Positions 9,159 through 16,376 of a stretch of DNA of 34,573 nucleotides are shown one piece after another (the stretch's first letter is position 1; every line of letters begins with the position of its first letter). The position numbers were made by a program, and so were the translations under genes. Location: the NCBI GenBank assembly GCA_903872565.1, contig CAIQLG010000204.1, positions 1 to 34,573 on the forward strand. Reading direction: 5' to 3'. The stretch is from an uncultured Lentisphaerota bacterium. GTDB taxonomy: Bacteria; Verrucomicrobiota; Lentisphaeria; Victivallales; GWF2-50-93. The notes under the pieces are model-generated. The model was not told the origin of the DNA. It saw only the letters and a program-made list of their open reading frames with translations, and searched no databases.

Positions 9159-9962
9159 CTAAATCTTTTCCACTACAGCTTCAACTATCATTTTGTCGAA
9201 GAAGTTGATTGACATTCCAGCATCCACAATGACGGTCTGCGCATTTATTCCGCTCGAGCGGTGGCTGAGGAGAAACGCCGCGATATTCGCAACTTCCTCT
9301 GTCTGAAGGCCTTTCTTCCTGAGAGTTGCGGTTTCCGCAAAGAGGTACGGTTTGAGATATCCGGGAATACCCGCCGACGCCGAGGTCTTGAGAAGCGACG
9401 CCCCGACGGCGTTGACCCTTATCCTGCTGTCCTCGCTGAGAGATTTTGCGAGAAACGCGACGCTGGAATCGAGGGCGGCCTTGACCGGTGCCATGCAGCC
9501 GTAGCTTTCCGCAGCCATCCGGGTCGTGGAAATTGAAATTGTGACAATCGCTCCTTCTGCGGACATGGAAGACTTGTAGAGATCCGCAATGCTGATCAGC
9601 GAATAGCATGAGATGTCAATCGCCTGGAGGAAATCCTTCTTTGAGGTCTTATGGAACGGCTTGAGTCCGTCTGCAAAATTCGCAAAGGCGATTGAATGAA
9701 CAATCCCGTAAAGCATCCCCTGCTCCTGTGAAATATTTTTTGCAGCATCCTTCATTTGTGTTTCATCCGAGACATCGCAGACATAGACCGGTACGCCGGG
9801 AAGATTCTTCCGGACGAAATCCGCATTTTCCTGATTCATCACGGAAGAGATTATTTCCGCCTTTTCCTCGAGCAGGATTTTTGCAATGTGGAATGCTACG
9901 CTCTTCCTGTTCGCGATTCCGAATATCAGTATTTTTTTCTCCTCAAGACCAAGAAAACTCAT
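9159..9962 (-). CDS. fabI: Enoyl-[acyl-carrier-protein] reductase, FabI-like
   Basis: FabI reduces trans-2-enoyl-ACP with NAD(P)H, the last step of each fatty-acid elongation cycle. The protein is a short-chain dehydrogenase with the FabI-type nucleotide motif GIANRKSVA (15-23), the HSIAFA segment (89-94) and the active-site pair Y154 and K161 in YGCMAPVK (Tyr-x6-Lys). The C-terminal AAFLLS...GQ-like part is also present. One oddity: E. coli FabI has a second tyrosine (Y146) ten residues before the catalytic one, in SYLG. Here that stretch is TISISTT without a tyrosine. At 267 residues the length is usual. ATG at 9962 with GGAAC upstream. The next gene on the strand (10157-11110) is separated by a repeat element, so this is probably its own unit. 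Confidence 0.85.
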   Translation of the reverse strand: MSFLGLEEKKILIFGIANRKSVAFHIAKILLEEKAEIISSVMNQENADFVRKNLPGVPVYVCDVSDETQMKDAAKNISQEQGMLYGIVHSIAFANFADGLKPFHKTSKKDFLQAIDISCYSLISIADLYKSSMSAEGAIVTISISTTRMAAESYGCMAPVKAALDSSVAFLAKSLSEDSRIRVNAVGASLLKTSASAGIPGYLKPYLFAETATLRKKGLQTEEVANIAAFLLSHRSSGINAQTVIVDAGMSINFFDKMIVEAVVEKI

Positions 9963-9990
9963 TGTTCTAGTTCCTTAATTGTAAGATTGA

Positions 9991-10136
9991 CCACAGAGGC
10001 ACAAAGGCACAGAAATATAAGTGCGACGATTTACGCCAGCAGAACTGTTGCGGTGGAGGGTCGAGTTCTACTCGACCGCGGTCGAATAGAATTCGACCCT
10101 CCATGAAAATATATTTGTGTCTCTGTGTCTTTGTGG
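9991..10136. repeat. MITE-like composite: CCACAGAGGCACA inverted repeats around a double hairpin
   Basis: The left end at 9991-10011 (CCACAGAGGCACAAAGGCACA) and the right end at 10136-10116 read on the minus strand match at 17 of 21 positions, forming terminal inverted repeats. Between them lies a complete double hairpin of the GGTCGAG class at 10055-10102: GGTCGAG-TTCTA-CTCGACC, then GGTCGAA-TAGAA-TTCGACC, framed by GGAG and CTCC. The CCACAGAGGCACAAAGG repeat is of a type seen dispersed in many environmental bacterial genomes. It fills the gap between fabI and the next gene. Confidence 0.75.
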
Positions 10137-10156
10137 TTAAAATACTATTACCTACC

Positions 10157-11110
10157 TCATTTAAGTATTTTCCTGAAATATTCAATCGTTTTGGGCAACC
10201 CCTCGTCGAGAGTGACTTTCGGGGTCCAGTCCAGGATTTTCTTCGCCTTAGTTATGTCGGGTTTTCTTCTTGCGGGGTCATCCTTGGGAAGTTCGCAGAA
10301 TACCAGCTTGGATTTAGAGCCAGTAAGCTTTATCACTTTCTGTGCGAGTTCAAGCATGGTGAATTCGCCGGGATTGCCCATGTTGATCGGACCAGTGATT
10401 TCGGGGGGCGTGTTCATCATCCTGACCATTCCTTCGATCAGATCGTCGACATAGCAGAAACTTCTCGTCTGGCTGCCGTCGCCATAGATTGTTATGTCCT
10501 TGTTCTGGAGCGCCTGGATTATGAAATTGCTAACGACGCGTCCGTCGTTGACCTGCATTCTCGGCCCATAGGTATTGAATATCCTTATCACCTTGACAGG
10601 GACTTTGAGCTGTCTGTGGTAGTCGAAGAACAGGGTTTCGGCGCATCGTTTGCCCTCGTCGTAACAGCTTCTGGTCCCGATGCAGTTCACATTTCCCCAG
10701 TATTCCTCAGGCTGGGGATGGATGGCAGGATCGCCATACACTTCCGAGGTCGAGGCCTGGAGAATCGGGATGTTGAGGCGTTTTGCCATTCCGAGCAGAT
10801 TTACAGCCCCCATCACGCTGGTCTTGGTGGTCTGTATGGGATCGTGCTGATAATGGATTGGCGAGGCCGGGCAGGCCAGGTTGTAGATGGCGTCCACCTC
10901 AAGATAGAGCGGCCAGGTAATATCATGTCGTATAAGTTCGAACCCGTTATGGCTCAGGAGGTGCCTGATGTTTTCCTTCGATCCGGTGAAAAAATTGTCC
11001 ACACAGATTACGTCATATCCTTCTCCTAGAAGTCTTTCGCAGAGATGGGAGCCAAGGAAGCCTCCGCCACCAGTCACGAGCATAGTTTTCCGATCCAATT
11101 TGCACCTCAT
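10157..11110 (-). CDS. UDP-glucuronate decarboxylase (UDP-xylose synthase) family NAD-dependent epimerase
   Basis: The protein is an extended short-chain dehydrogenase with Rossmann motif [10 protein letters not shown] (13-22), the TSEVYGDP catalytic segment (121-128) and the active-site pair Y150/K154 in [19 protein letters not shown] (77-88), EEYWGNVN (135-142) and [10 protein letters not shown] are hallmarks of UDP-glucuronate decarboxylases, which make UDP-xylose from UDP-glucuronate for cell-surface polysaccharides. At 317 residues it matches bacterial members. The frame is open further to 11188, but the extra 26 codons cover a hairpin (CCGGC-TTCC-GCCGG, near 11122) and are poor protein, so I start at the ATG at 11110. 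A dTDP-glucose-4,6-dehydratase is the next best idea and is less likely. Confidence 0.9.
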   Translation of the reverse strand: MRCKLDRKTMLVTGGGGFLGSHLCERLLGEGYDVICVDNFFTGSKENIRHLLSHNGFELIRHDITWPLYLEVDAIYNLACPASPIHYQHDPIQTTKTSVMGAVNLLGMAKRLNIPILQASTSEVYGDPAIHPQPEEYWGNVNCIGTRSCYDEGKRCAETLFFDYHRQLKVPVKVIRIFNTYGPRMQVNDGRVVSNFIIQALQNKDITIYGDGSQTRSFCYVDDLIEGMVRMMNTPPEITGPINMGNPGEFTMLELAQKVIKLTGSKSKLVFCELPKDDPARRKPDITKAKKILDWTPKVTLDEGLPKTIEYFRKILK

Positions 11111-11155
11111 TTCAATGTTTAACCGGCTTCCGCCGGGACTAATACCATATTTTTT

Positions 11156-11175
11156 CCTGCGAAACACGCGAAAAA
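11156..11175. repeat. Dispersed TTCGCGTGTTTCGC motif, copy 2 (inverted)
   Basis: On the minus strand this reads TTTTTCGCGTGTTTCGCAGG, matching the copies at 4821-4839 and 24706-24726. Next to it, near 11122-11137, is a small hairpin CCGGC-TTCC-GCCGG followed by GACTAAT. Both lie in the gap upstream of the UDP-glucuronate decarboxylase. Confidence 0.5.
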
Positions 11176-11254
11176 TACAATTTCCCATACGATCAAGTTA
11201 ATCCTGTTATCCTGTCTAAAATACAACTTCCTATATGATCGAGGTTCAAGCCGC

Positions 11255-11848
11255 CTATTCAAGAATATCGCTGATCTTGCCGTTCTTGAAAATAGCTCTG
11301 AAGCAGACATCCGGGTCCTTCCAGTACATCCAGGTCGAGTTGTCCAGCGACTGCGTTCTGTGTGTGGCAGGATAGCCCAACGCAATGATAACCTGTTCCT
11401 TTGTCATTCCCTTGACGATCATCCCTGTCTTTATCTCCTTGATTATGTCTTCGGAAAACCCCTCTGTTCTCTTCTCGAAAGCCTGGGTCGTAAAAAGCCT
11501 TTTGATGAAAGAGTGGACATCGTCATCCTTGGCACGCCACCTCTTCTGGTGGGTCATATTATATACACGCTGTGTGGAAATGACCTTGAAGCTGACAATG
11601 TCTTCCCTGTCATTGGTACAGTATCCAGTGTCAAGCAATTCGATCGGAGTTCCTGCGGGAAGCAGTTTCCCGGCCAGCCGGTAGTTTATGGTCGGAACAT
11701 CTTGCGGGTCGGAATAGAAAATATTGTATGCCGTATAGATCTGATCCTTCGGGCCAGCGTCCAATAGGGCGCGGACATTTATCTTCTGGGTCACGCACCC
11801 TGCCATAAGCATGATTAGCGGCAAGATCACGAATTTTAAATTTTTCAT
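11255..11848 (-). CDS. Putative lipoprotein with BamE/SmpA-like C-terminus
   Basis: The N-terminus MKNLKFVILPLIMLMAGC is a lipoprotein signal peptide, with the lipobox LMAGC and the acylated cysteine at residue 18. The mature part (about 180 residues) has no motif I can name with certainty. The end, with GMIVKGMTKEQVIIALGYPATHR, W-M-Y-W and a final K-NGKISDI strand, resembles the BamE/SmpA fold, in which a short helix before GxP is followed by a strand with aromatic residues. A role in the envelope is therefore likely. The ATG at 11848 is preceded by AGGA. An earlier ATG at 11857 gives three more residues. It is the last gene of a minus-strand group of exported proteins. Confidence 0.75.
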   Translation of the reverse strand: MKNLKFVILPLIMLMAGCVTQKINVRALLDAGPKDQIYTAYNIFYSDPQDVPTINYRLAGKLLPAGTPIELLDTGYCTNDREDIVSFKVISTQRVYNMTHQKRWRAKDDDVHSFIKRLFTTQAFEKRTEGFSEDIIKEIKTGMIVKGMTKEQVIIALGYPATHRTQSLDNSTWMYWKDPDVCFRAIFKNGKISDILE

Positions 11849-11894
11849 CGCACACATCCTAGATTTATAAATCCCTCATTCCATTTTAAAACTA

Positions 11895-12920
11895 TTATTT
11901 ATCGAAATTTACATTGACGAAAAATAATCCCATAATCTTTTCATTCAAGAGATTTTTCTCCTCCGGTGTCAGCAAATTCAGAATTTCTTCAGGTATATCA
12001 TAGTCCTTGTCAGGGAAATTAGCCGTTATTTCAAGGATTTGAGAGCCTTTATTGAATACGATCCTGTTATGGCAATTTTCCGGCAGTTTTTTCACTCCTT
12101 TGAAATCAACCGGGCTATCAAATGTCATCCTGTATTCAAAATAAGAACCCGCCTGGCCGATAAAGACAAACTTTTTCGAGCCGCTGGAATTAATAATTCT
12201 TGCCGACTTCAAGCCTGATTTGCCTCTTTCCTCATGCTGATCTCCAAGGACGCAGAAACCATTGAATTCGAAAGATACCTTGTTGCCATTTCCGTATTCC
12301 GGCAGTTTCGGGTCTCCTACAAAACAGATATCTCTCCAGTACGGAGGCCTAATTTTGTCGGCGAGCATGACAACTCTCTGCCATTTGTCGGTACTTAAAT
12401 CAACCGCGAGGTAATGCCAATCGTCTTTCCGTTTAAAATAAAACTTCAATGTGACTTTGTTTATCTCTTTTTTCACACTTCTTGGATAAACCCAGAAGCT
12501 GAATTCCCGGCAATTTTCAGATCCGGATCCGAAATACACACGCGCCCCTTCGGACGCCATGATTCTTCCTTGAGGATATGAAATTTCAATGAGATCGCTC
12601 TTCCCGTCGCATGGAGAGACGTTCCGGATTTTTCCAATATCGCCTTTTGTGACATCAATTTCACTGCCCTTATAATTCACAGAGTTGTCTATTCCTATTA
12701 TTGTCGGATGTCCCCGCAGTATCTTCATTATGGTTTCAGGTGGCGCCTGTTTCTCACTCACGGTAAGAATGCCCTTCTTGAATATTGGCGGCATCTTGAA
12801 AGGAGGCTTGCCATTGATTTCAATCTCCGGCGGCAAACTCGCCTTTTCCCTGACAAGTCTTATAGTTGTACATGTCGTAAGTTCAAGGGTCTGCTCGAAC
12901 AAATTATTCTGAATATCCAC
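11895..12920 (-). CDS. Hypothetical secreted-protein C-terminal part, start lost
   Basis: Coding character is clear for 341 residues, with a beta-rich central part (FSFWVYPRS...VTLKFYFKRKDDWHYLAVDLSTDKWQRV and IRPPYWRDICFVGDPK). This resembles jelly-roll carbohydrate-binding modules in rhythm only; no family is recognised. The GTG at 12920 is a poor start. The frame stays open upstream to 13022, inside the end of the gene before it, and gives good protein (TGYIPSNIDENTYDGGEKL) without any ATG. One extra base in the T5 run at 13013-13017 would fuse this ORF to the 12998-13858 ORF as one 654-residue exported protein. I think this is the second half of such a gene. Confidence 0.6.
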   Translation of the reverse strand: MDIQNNLFEQTLELTTCTTIRLVREKASLPPEIEINGKPPFKMPPIFKKGILTVSEKQAPPETIMKILRGHPTIIGIDNSVNYKGSEIDVTKGDIGKIRNVSPCDGKSDLIEISYPQGRIMASEGARVYFGSGSENCREFSFWVYPRSVKKEINKVTLKFYFKRKDDWHYLAVDLSTDKWQRVVMLADKIRPPYWRDICFVGDPKLPEYGNGNKVSFEFNGFCVLGDQHEERGKSGLKSARIINSSGSKKFVFIGQAGSYFEYRMTFDSPVDFKGVKKLPENCHNRIVFNKGSQILEITANFPDKDYDIPEEILNLLTPEEKNLLNEKIMGLFFVNVNFDK

Positions 12921-12997
12921 AACTTTTTCGGTGATTTTTAATTTTTCCCCTCCATCATAGGTATTCTCATCAATATTACTTGGAATATAACCAGTGA

Positions 12998-13858
12998 TTA
13001 TCCGACAGACAGTTTTTCCAGCTCATTAAGGTACCAGTTGTCAATGATTTCCTGTTCATAATTTTTATTTTCTTTGCCGGAGGATTTTTCTGAAAGATAG
13101 CTTTTGACTTTTTCGTCAGTTTTCGCACATTGATTGAGGATATAGGCATTCTTTCTCGATGTACTTCCAGTATCTAATGAAAAATAGTATTCTCTCTTTT
13201 TACTTTTCATTTCTTCCGTAATATTTCCCGAAAATATGCTTTCTATTTCTTTATGTTTTTCTGTAAACATTTTCCGTGCACCTGGCGCCGCAACATAAGA
13301 TTTCCAAGTAGCTATTCCCTTGTCTCTATTTTTACGACACATTGTGTTTGATAGAAATTTGTCATACGCTTCTTCTATGGCATTTCCCTGATTTGGATGT
13401 TGGTCTAAATATTCATAAGCATTCATTAATGCCTTGGAACATAAATATCCTGCATCTTTTTCCTTATTCTTGGACGACTGCTGGGCAAATAATGATTCAA
13501 TTTCACTATCTGGAACAATTTCTTTTATATGGTTTTTCAAAACTTTATCATCAACGATATCTTTTAGTTTTTTCTGCAAGATTATTTTTTGAATTTGACA
13601 AACAGTTTTGTCTAATAACTCTTCGTTTATTTCAAGATTTTTACCGGGAGAAGTATTACTTTTTTGCAACTCTTCGATTATGCTTTCTTTTAATGATGGG
13701 AGCTTGGAGATTTTGGGTGCCTCTAAAATATCGGAGAAGATGGAAATATCACCAATCTTAACGAGAAGAACATCCCCGTCTTTATCCCCTGCTTGCAACA
13801 AATGGATTGATAAAGCAAGTGCAAAAATAACAACTACATTTTTTAATGGTTTATTCAT
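12998..13858 (-). CDS. Hypothetical exported protein (probably first half of a frameshifted gene)
   Basis: It starts with a signal peptide (MNKPLKNVVVIFALALSIHLLQAG, cleavage near residue 23). The mature part is mostly helical, lysine- and glutamate-rich, and includes VLLVKIGDISIFSDIL and a long helical stretch with DKTVCQIQKIILQKKLKD. This layout (a short strand, then helices) is loosely like the N-terminal domain of periplasmic SurA/PpiD chaperones, but I cannot confirm it. Base composition is distinctly more AT-rich than in the housekeeping genes. The ORF ends with ELEKLSVG at 12998, right after an A5/T5 homopolymer. The next frame continues as credible protein (see 11895-12920). ATG with GGGAC upstream. 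Confidence 0.65.
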   Translation of the reverse strand: MNKPLKNVVVIFALALSIHLLQAGDKDGDVLLVKIGDISIFSDILEAPKISKLPSLKESIIEELQKSNTSPGKNLEINEELLDKTVCQIQKIILQKKLKDIVDDKVLKNHIKEIVPDSEIESLFAQQSSKNKEKDAGYLCSKALMNAYEYLDQHPNQGNAIEEAYDKFLSNTMCRKNRDKGIATWKSYVAAPGARKMFTEKHKEIESIFSGNITEEMKSKKREYYFSLDTGSTSRKNAYILNQCAKTDEKVKSYLSEKSSGKENKNYEQEIIDNWYLNELEKLSVG

Positions 13859-13874
13859 TTTTAGTCCCTTTATT

Positions 13875-15230
13875 TTAATTGATAGATATTATGTATTTGA
13901 AAAATGAATGCCATTGATCCATAAGATCATAGTATTCAAGGTTGCTCGGATCGCTTATTCCGGTGTCATTTTTCATTGCTTTCTCACTGTCATACGCAGG
14001 ACACTCCATGTTAGCCCAGTCTAATCCAAAATATGGTTTAACCCTTGGGAGAAGTGGCGGCTCCGGGATATCGGGTGGACTTACAGAAAGATCATAATAA
14101 GATTTGTCGAATGTTCCGCTTTGTCTTACATAATAGTAGAGTTGATCCCCATGAATATCCTCATGAGAAATCGTGGATGCAAGGATATTCTCTGAATCAA
14201 ATGCAAGATCCCGGTAAGATATCGAAATAAATAGTATTCCTGATGTACGACCATATTCACCATCCTCCACACCACCGGACAAATAGCTCCCGATGGTGCA
14301 TCCTGATAGGTTGTACTTCCAAACCACATATTCAATGGCTCCCGATTGAAGATTATGATCAACAAGGTATTTAAAAACAGAGAACACCTTCAGTTTTCCG
14401 TTTACATCCTTTTCATTACCAAATATATTATACTTGAAGGATATATCCCAATATCGCTTATCCAGATCATCATACCCCGGACATTTATCTGACTGATCTT
14501 CCAATAAAGCCCAATATCTCCAATTACAATCATCTACCCTCTCCAATATGCCTTTGTCAGCGTTATCCGGAATAACCGTAACCTCCTCTTTCAGTAATTC
14601 CACATCTTTCTCAAATCCTGTTGGCGTAGTCTTAACTTCAAGTATATGGGATGTTCTCTCTAATGGGCTACCTTCGGACCTAGCATATATTTTTTCCTGA
14701 GGCAAAATCACCTCAACCTCGACAATAATCAATGTCATCGAACTGGTTTTGCCGTTTTTTTCGGCCTTTACAGAATATTTTCCGGCTTTCATCGGTGTCC
14801 CGTCGGCTCCGACTTTGCCGAGGGTTATTGACCGGGTGGGATTTGAGATTGGCGGTATATTGCCTCCAGCATCAGTCGCCGTCACTGTCCACGTGCTGGG
14901 GACATTTATCTCTTTCTCATAAGATTTGAAAGTCGCATCTGTCCCGTAGAGGATGACCAATTCGTCTCGTTTTTCTTCAGGCACCGTGGACTTGATGTAG
15001 AAATCAATTGACACGAATTCCGCCCAGTATTCAGCCCTTGTCGTCCCAGTGCCTGTTCCAGTTTTTTTCAGATATCCGTGCAATTCGACGGTTTCAAGAG
15101 CCGCCTGCCCAAGCGTGTAAGTGCTGTTTGATTTTGCCCCGTGGCTACCTTCGAGGGACCATGAAGTTTCTCCCTTCGTAATGTCAGATGGTCCATCAAA
15201 TTCCCATCCGCCCGTGGTTACCACGGCCAC
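13875..15230 (-). CDS. HExxH-containing secreted-type protein, putative zinc metallopeptidase
   Basis: The 451-residue frame has an N-terminal half of beta-sandwich character with Ig-like spacing (TLGKVGADGTPMKAGKYSVKAEK, about 155-175). The C-terminal half contains SHEDIHGDQ, with HEDIH at 356-360, the zinc-binding motif of gluzincin-type peptidases. E409 in NMECPAY, 49 residues later, could be the third ligand. It has no signal peptide as called. The GTG at 15230 has AGGAGG ten bases upstream, but the frame remains open to a TAA at 15312-15314 and reads good protein there (KTYDLDQEGVYHVAVV), without an ATG. The 5' end is thus probably lost or the start unusual. It is followed within 17 bases by another exported-protein gene. 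I do not recognise the family. Confidence 0.65.
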   Translation of the reverse strand: MAVVTTGGWEFDGPSDITKGETSWSLEGSHGAKSNSTYTLGQAALETVELHGYLKKTGTGTGTTRAEYWAEFVSIDFYIKSTVPEEKRDELVILYGTDATFKSYEKEINVPSTWTVTATDAGGNIPPISNPTRSITLGKVGADGTPMKAGKYSVKAEKNGKTSSMTLIIVEVEVILPQEKIYARSEGSPLERTSHILEVKTTPTGFEKDVELLKEEVTVIPDNADKGILERVDDCNWRYWALLEDQSDKCPGYDDLDKRYWDISFKYNIFGNEKDVNGKLKVFSVFKYLVDHNLQSGAIEYVVWKYNLSGCTIGSYLSGGVEDGEYGRTSGILFISISYRDLAFDSENILASTISHEDIHGDQLYYYVRQSGTFDKSYYDLSVSPPDIPEPPLLPRVKPYFGLDWANMECPAYDSEKAMKNDTGISDPSNLEYYDLMDQWHSFFKYIISIN

Positions 15231-15487
15231 ATGATAAACACCCTCCTGATCAAGATCATACGTTTTTGAAATGATACATATATTGTATGTTATTGATTGG
15301 GATTCTGATTTTTACCGTGAAGAAGGATAAGCCGGGAAGGGCGAATATTCAAGAGGAAAATACTGGGTGAACAAAATTCCTGTCTAAAAAATCTTTATTT
15401 CAGGTCATTTTAGATTTTGTTTTGGCAAAAAGACTTCTCCAATGTAGTTTAATCATTTTGCGAGAGTTTATAGGATTAGAAATAAAA

Positions 15488-15910
15488 ATGAAGATCTATG
15501 AAATAGAAAAAGCTGCGTCAGAGAAAAACATCGGGGAGCTCAGCTTTTTCACTGAAAAGGCGCTGGCGGATCTTGGACTCCAGGAAGATGAGAGACAGAA
15601 ATTCATGATGGCCGTGGACGAGGCCGTCACGAACATAATCATGTATGCGTACGGAGCTAAAGCGGGGAACATCAAAATACTCGTCTCTGAAAACGGAGAT
15701 GAAATTTCCGTCGAGCTGATTGACAGCGGCAGAGAATTCGACCCGACTAAACAACCGGAACCGGATTTCGACATTCCCGTCGAGGATCGCCCTCCGGGCG
15801 GCATGGGGCTCCCGCTGATAAGAGGATTTGCAAACTCTCTGAAATATTTTCGCAAAAACTCACATAATCATTTTATTTTAACAAAAAAGATCGGAGGACA
15901 AGATGGCTGA
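15488..15910 (+). CDS. RsbW/SpoIIAB-like anti-sigma regulatory kinase
   Basis: The 140 residues are one HATPase_c_2 domain. The N-box is EAVTNIIMYAYG (45-56, Mg-binding N49). The G1 box is DSGREFDP (79-86) and the G2 box is PPGGMGLPL (102-110). Members of this family phosphorylate a serine of a STAS-domain antagonist and bind either it or a sigma factor (partner switching), in the cytoplasm. The ATG at 15488 fits the family start. The frame is open upstream, but only TTG codons are available there. The gene overlaps the STAS gene by 8 bases, the classic kinase/antagonist pairing. No sigma-factor gene is visible here, so the bound target is unknown. Confidence 0.88.
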   Translation: MKIYEIEKAASEKNIGELSFFTEKALADLGLQEDERQKFMMAVDEAVTNIIMYAYGAKAGNIKILVSENGDEISVELIDSGREFDPTKQPEPDFDIPVEDRPPGGMGLPLIRGFANSLKYFRKNSHNHFILTKKIGGQDG

Positions 15911-16253
15911 ACCAATCAAGATCGTGGAAGAGCTTAGGAAAGGGGTTTACATTCTGAGAGTCAAGAGCCCGATACTGCTCGAGCCAAGCGCTGCAGACGA
16001 GATGACCAAAAGACTCTCGGATCTCTTTGAAACCGGCGCACAAAAGGTTATCATTGACATGGGAATGGTGAACAGGATGTCAAGCCTTTTCTTCCGATCA
16101 TTCATCATAGCGGGGAAAAAAGCTGTCCAGAACAATGCAAAAATGGCCTTCTGCCACATTTCTCCTGCGATAAAGGCCGGCTTCGAGATGATGAAGATGG
16201 ACAGCTTCTTCAAGATCTACCCGGATGAGACCAAGGCGATGGAAAATATCTGA
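15903..16253 (+). CDS. STAS-domain anti-anti-sigma factor (RsbV-like)
   Basis: A single STAS domain of 116 residues. Strand-turn-helix IIDMGMVNRMSSLFFRSF (50-67) holds the serine pair S60/S61, at the place where the partner kinase phosphorylates RsbV and SpoIIAA. The usual small residue and glycine after the serine (SSG/SAG) is replaced by LFF, so this member is somewhat divergent. A strong GGAGG five bases before the ATG lies within the end of the kinase gene (8-base overlap), which suggests translational coupling. Its dephosphorylating PP2C-type phosphatase is not in the window. The next gene starts 123 bases downstream on the same strand. Confidence 0.85.
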   Translation: MAEPIKIVEELRKGVYILRVKSPILLEPSAADEMTKRLSDLFETGAQKVIIDMGMVNRMSSLFFRSFIIAGKKAVQNNAKMAFCHISPAIKAGFEMMKMDSFFKIYPDETKAMENI

Positions 16254-16376
16254 AGGAGAAACAAGATTCTGAAAATTAGAACTATATAAGATCCGCCCGG
16301 TGAGATTAGATTGACATTACGTGTTTAATCAATATAAAAATACGAACAAATTAACAGAAGAGATAAAAGGCTAAGG

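Noticed and set aside
10103..11029. 308-codon open frame on the plus strand
   Set aside because: Antisense to the UDP-glucuronate decarboxylase, which matches its family end to end.
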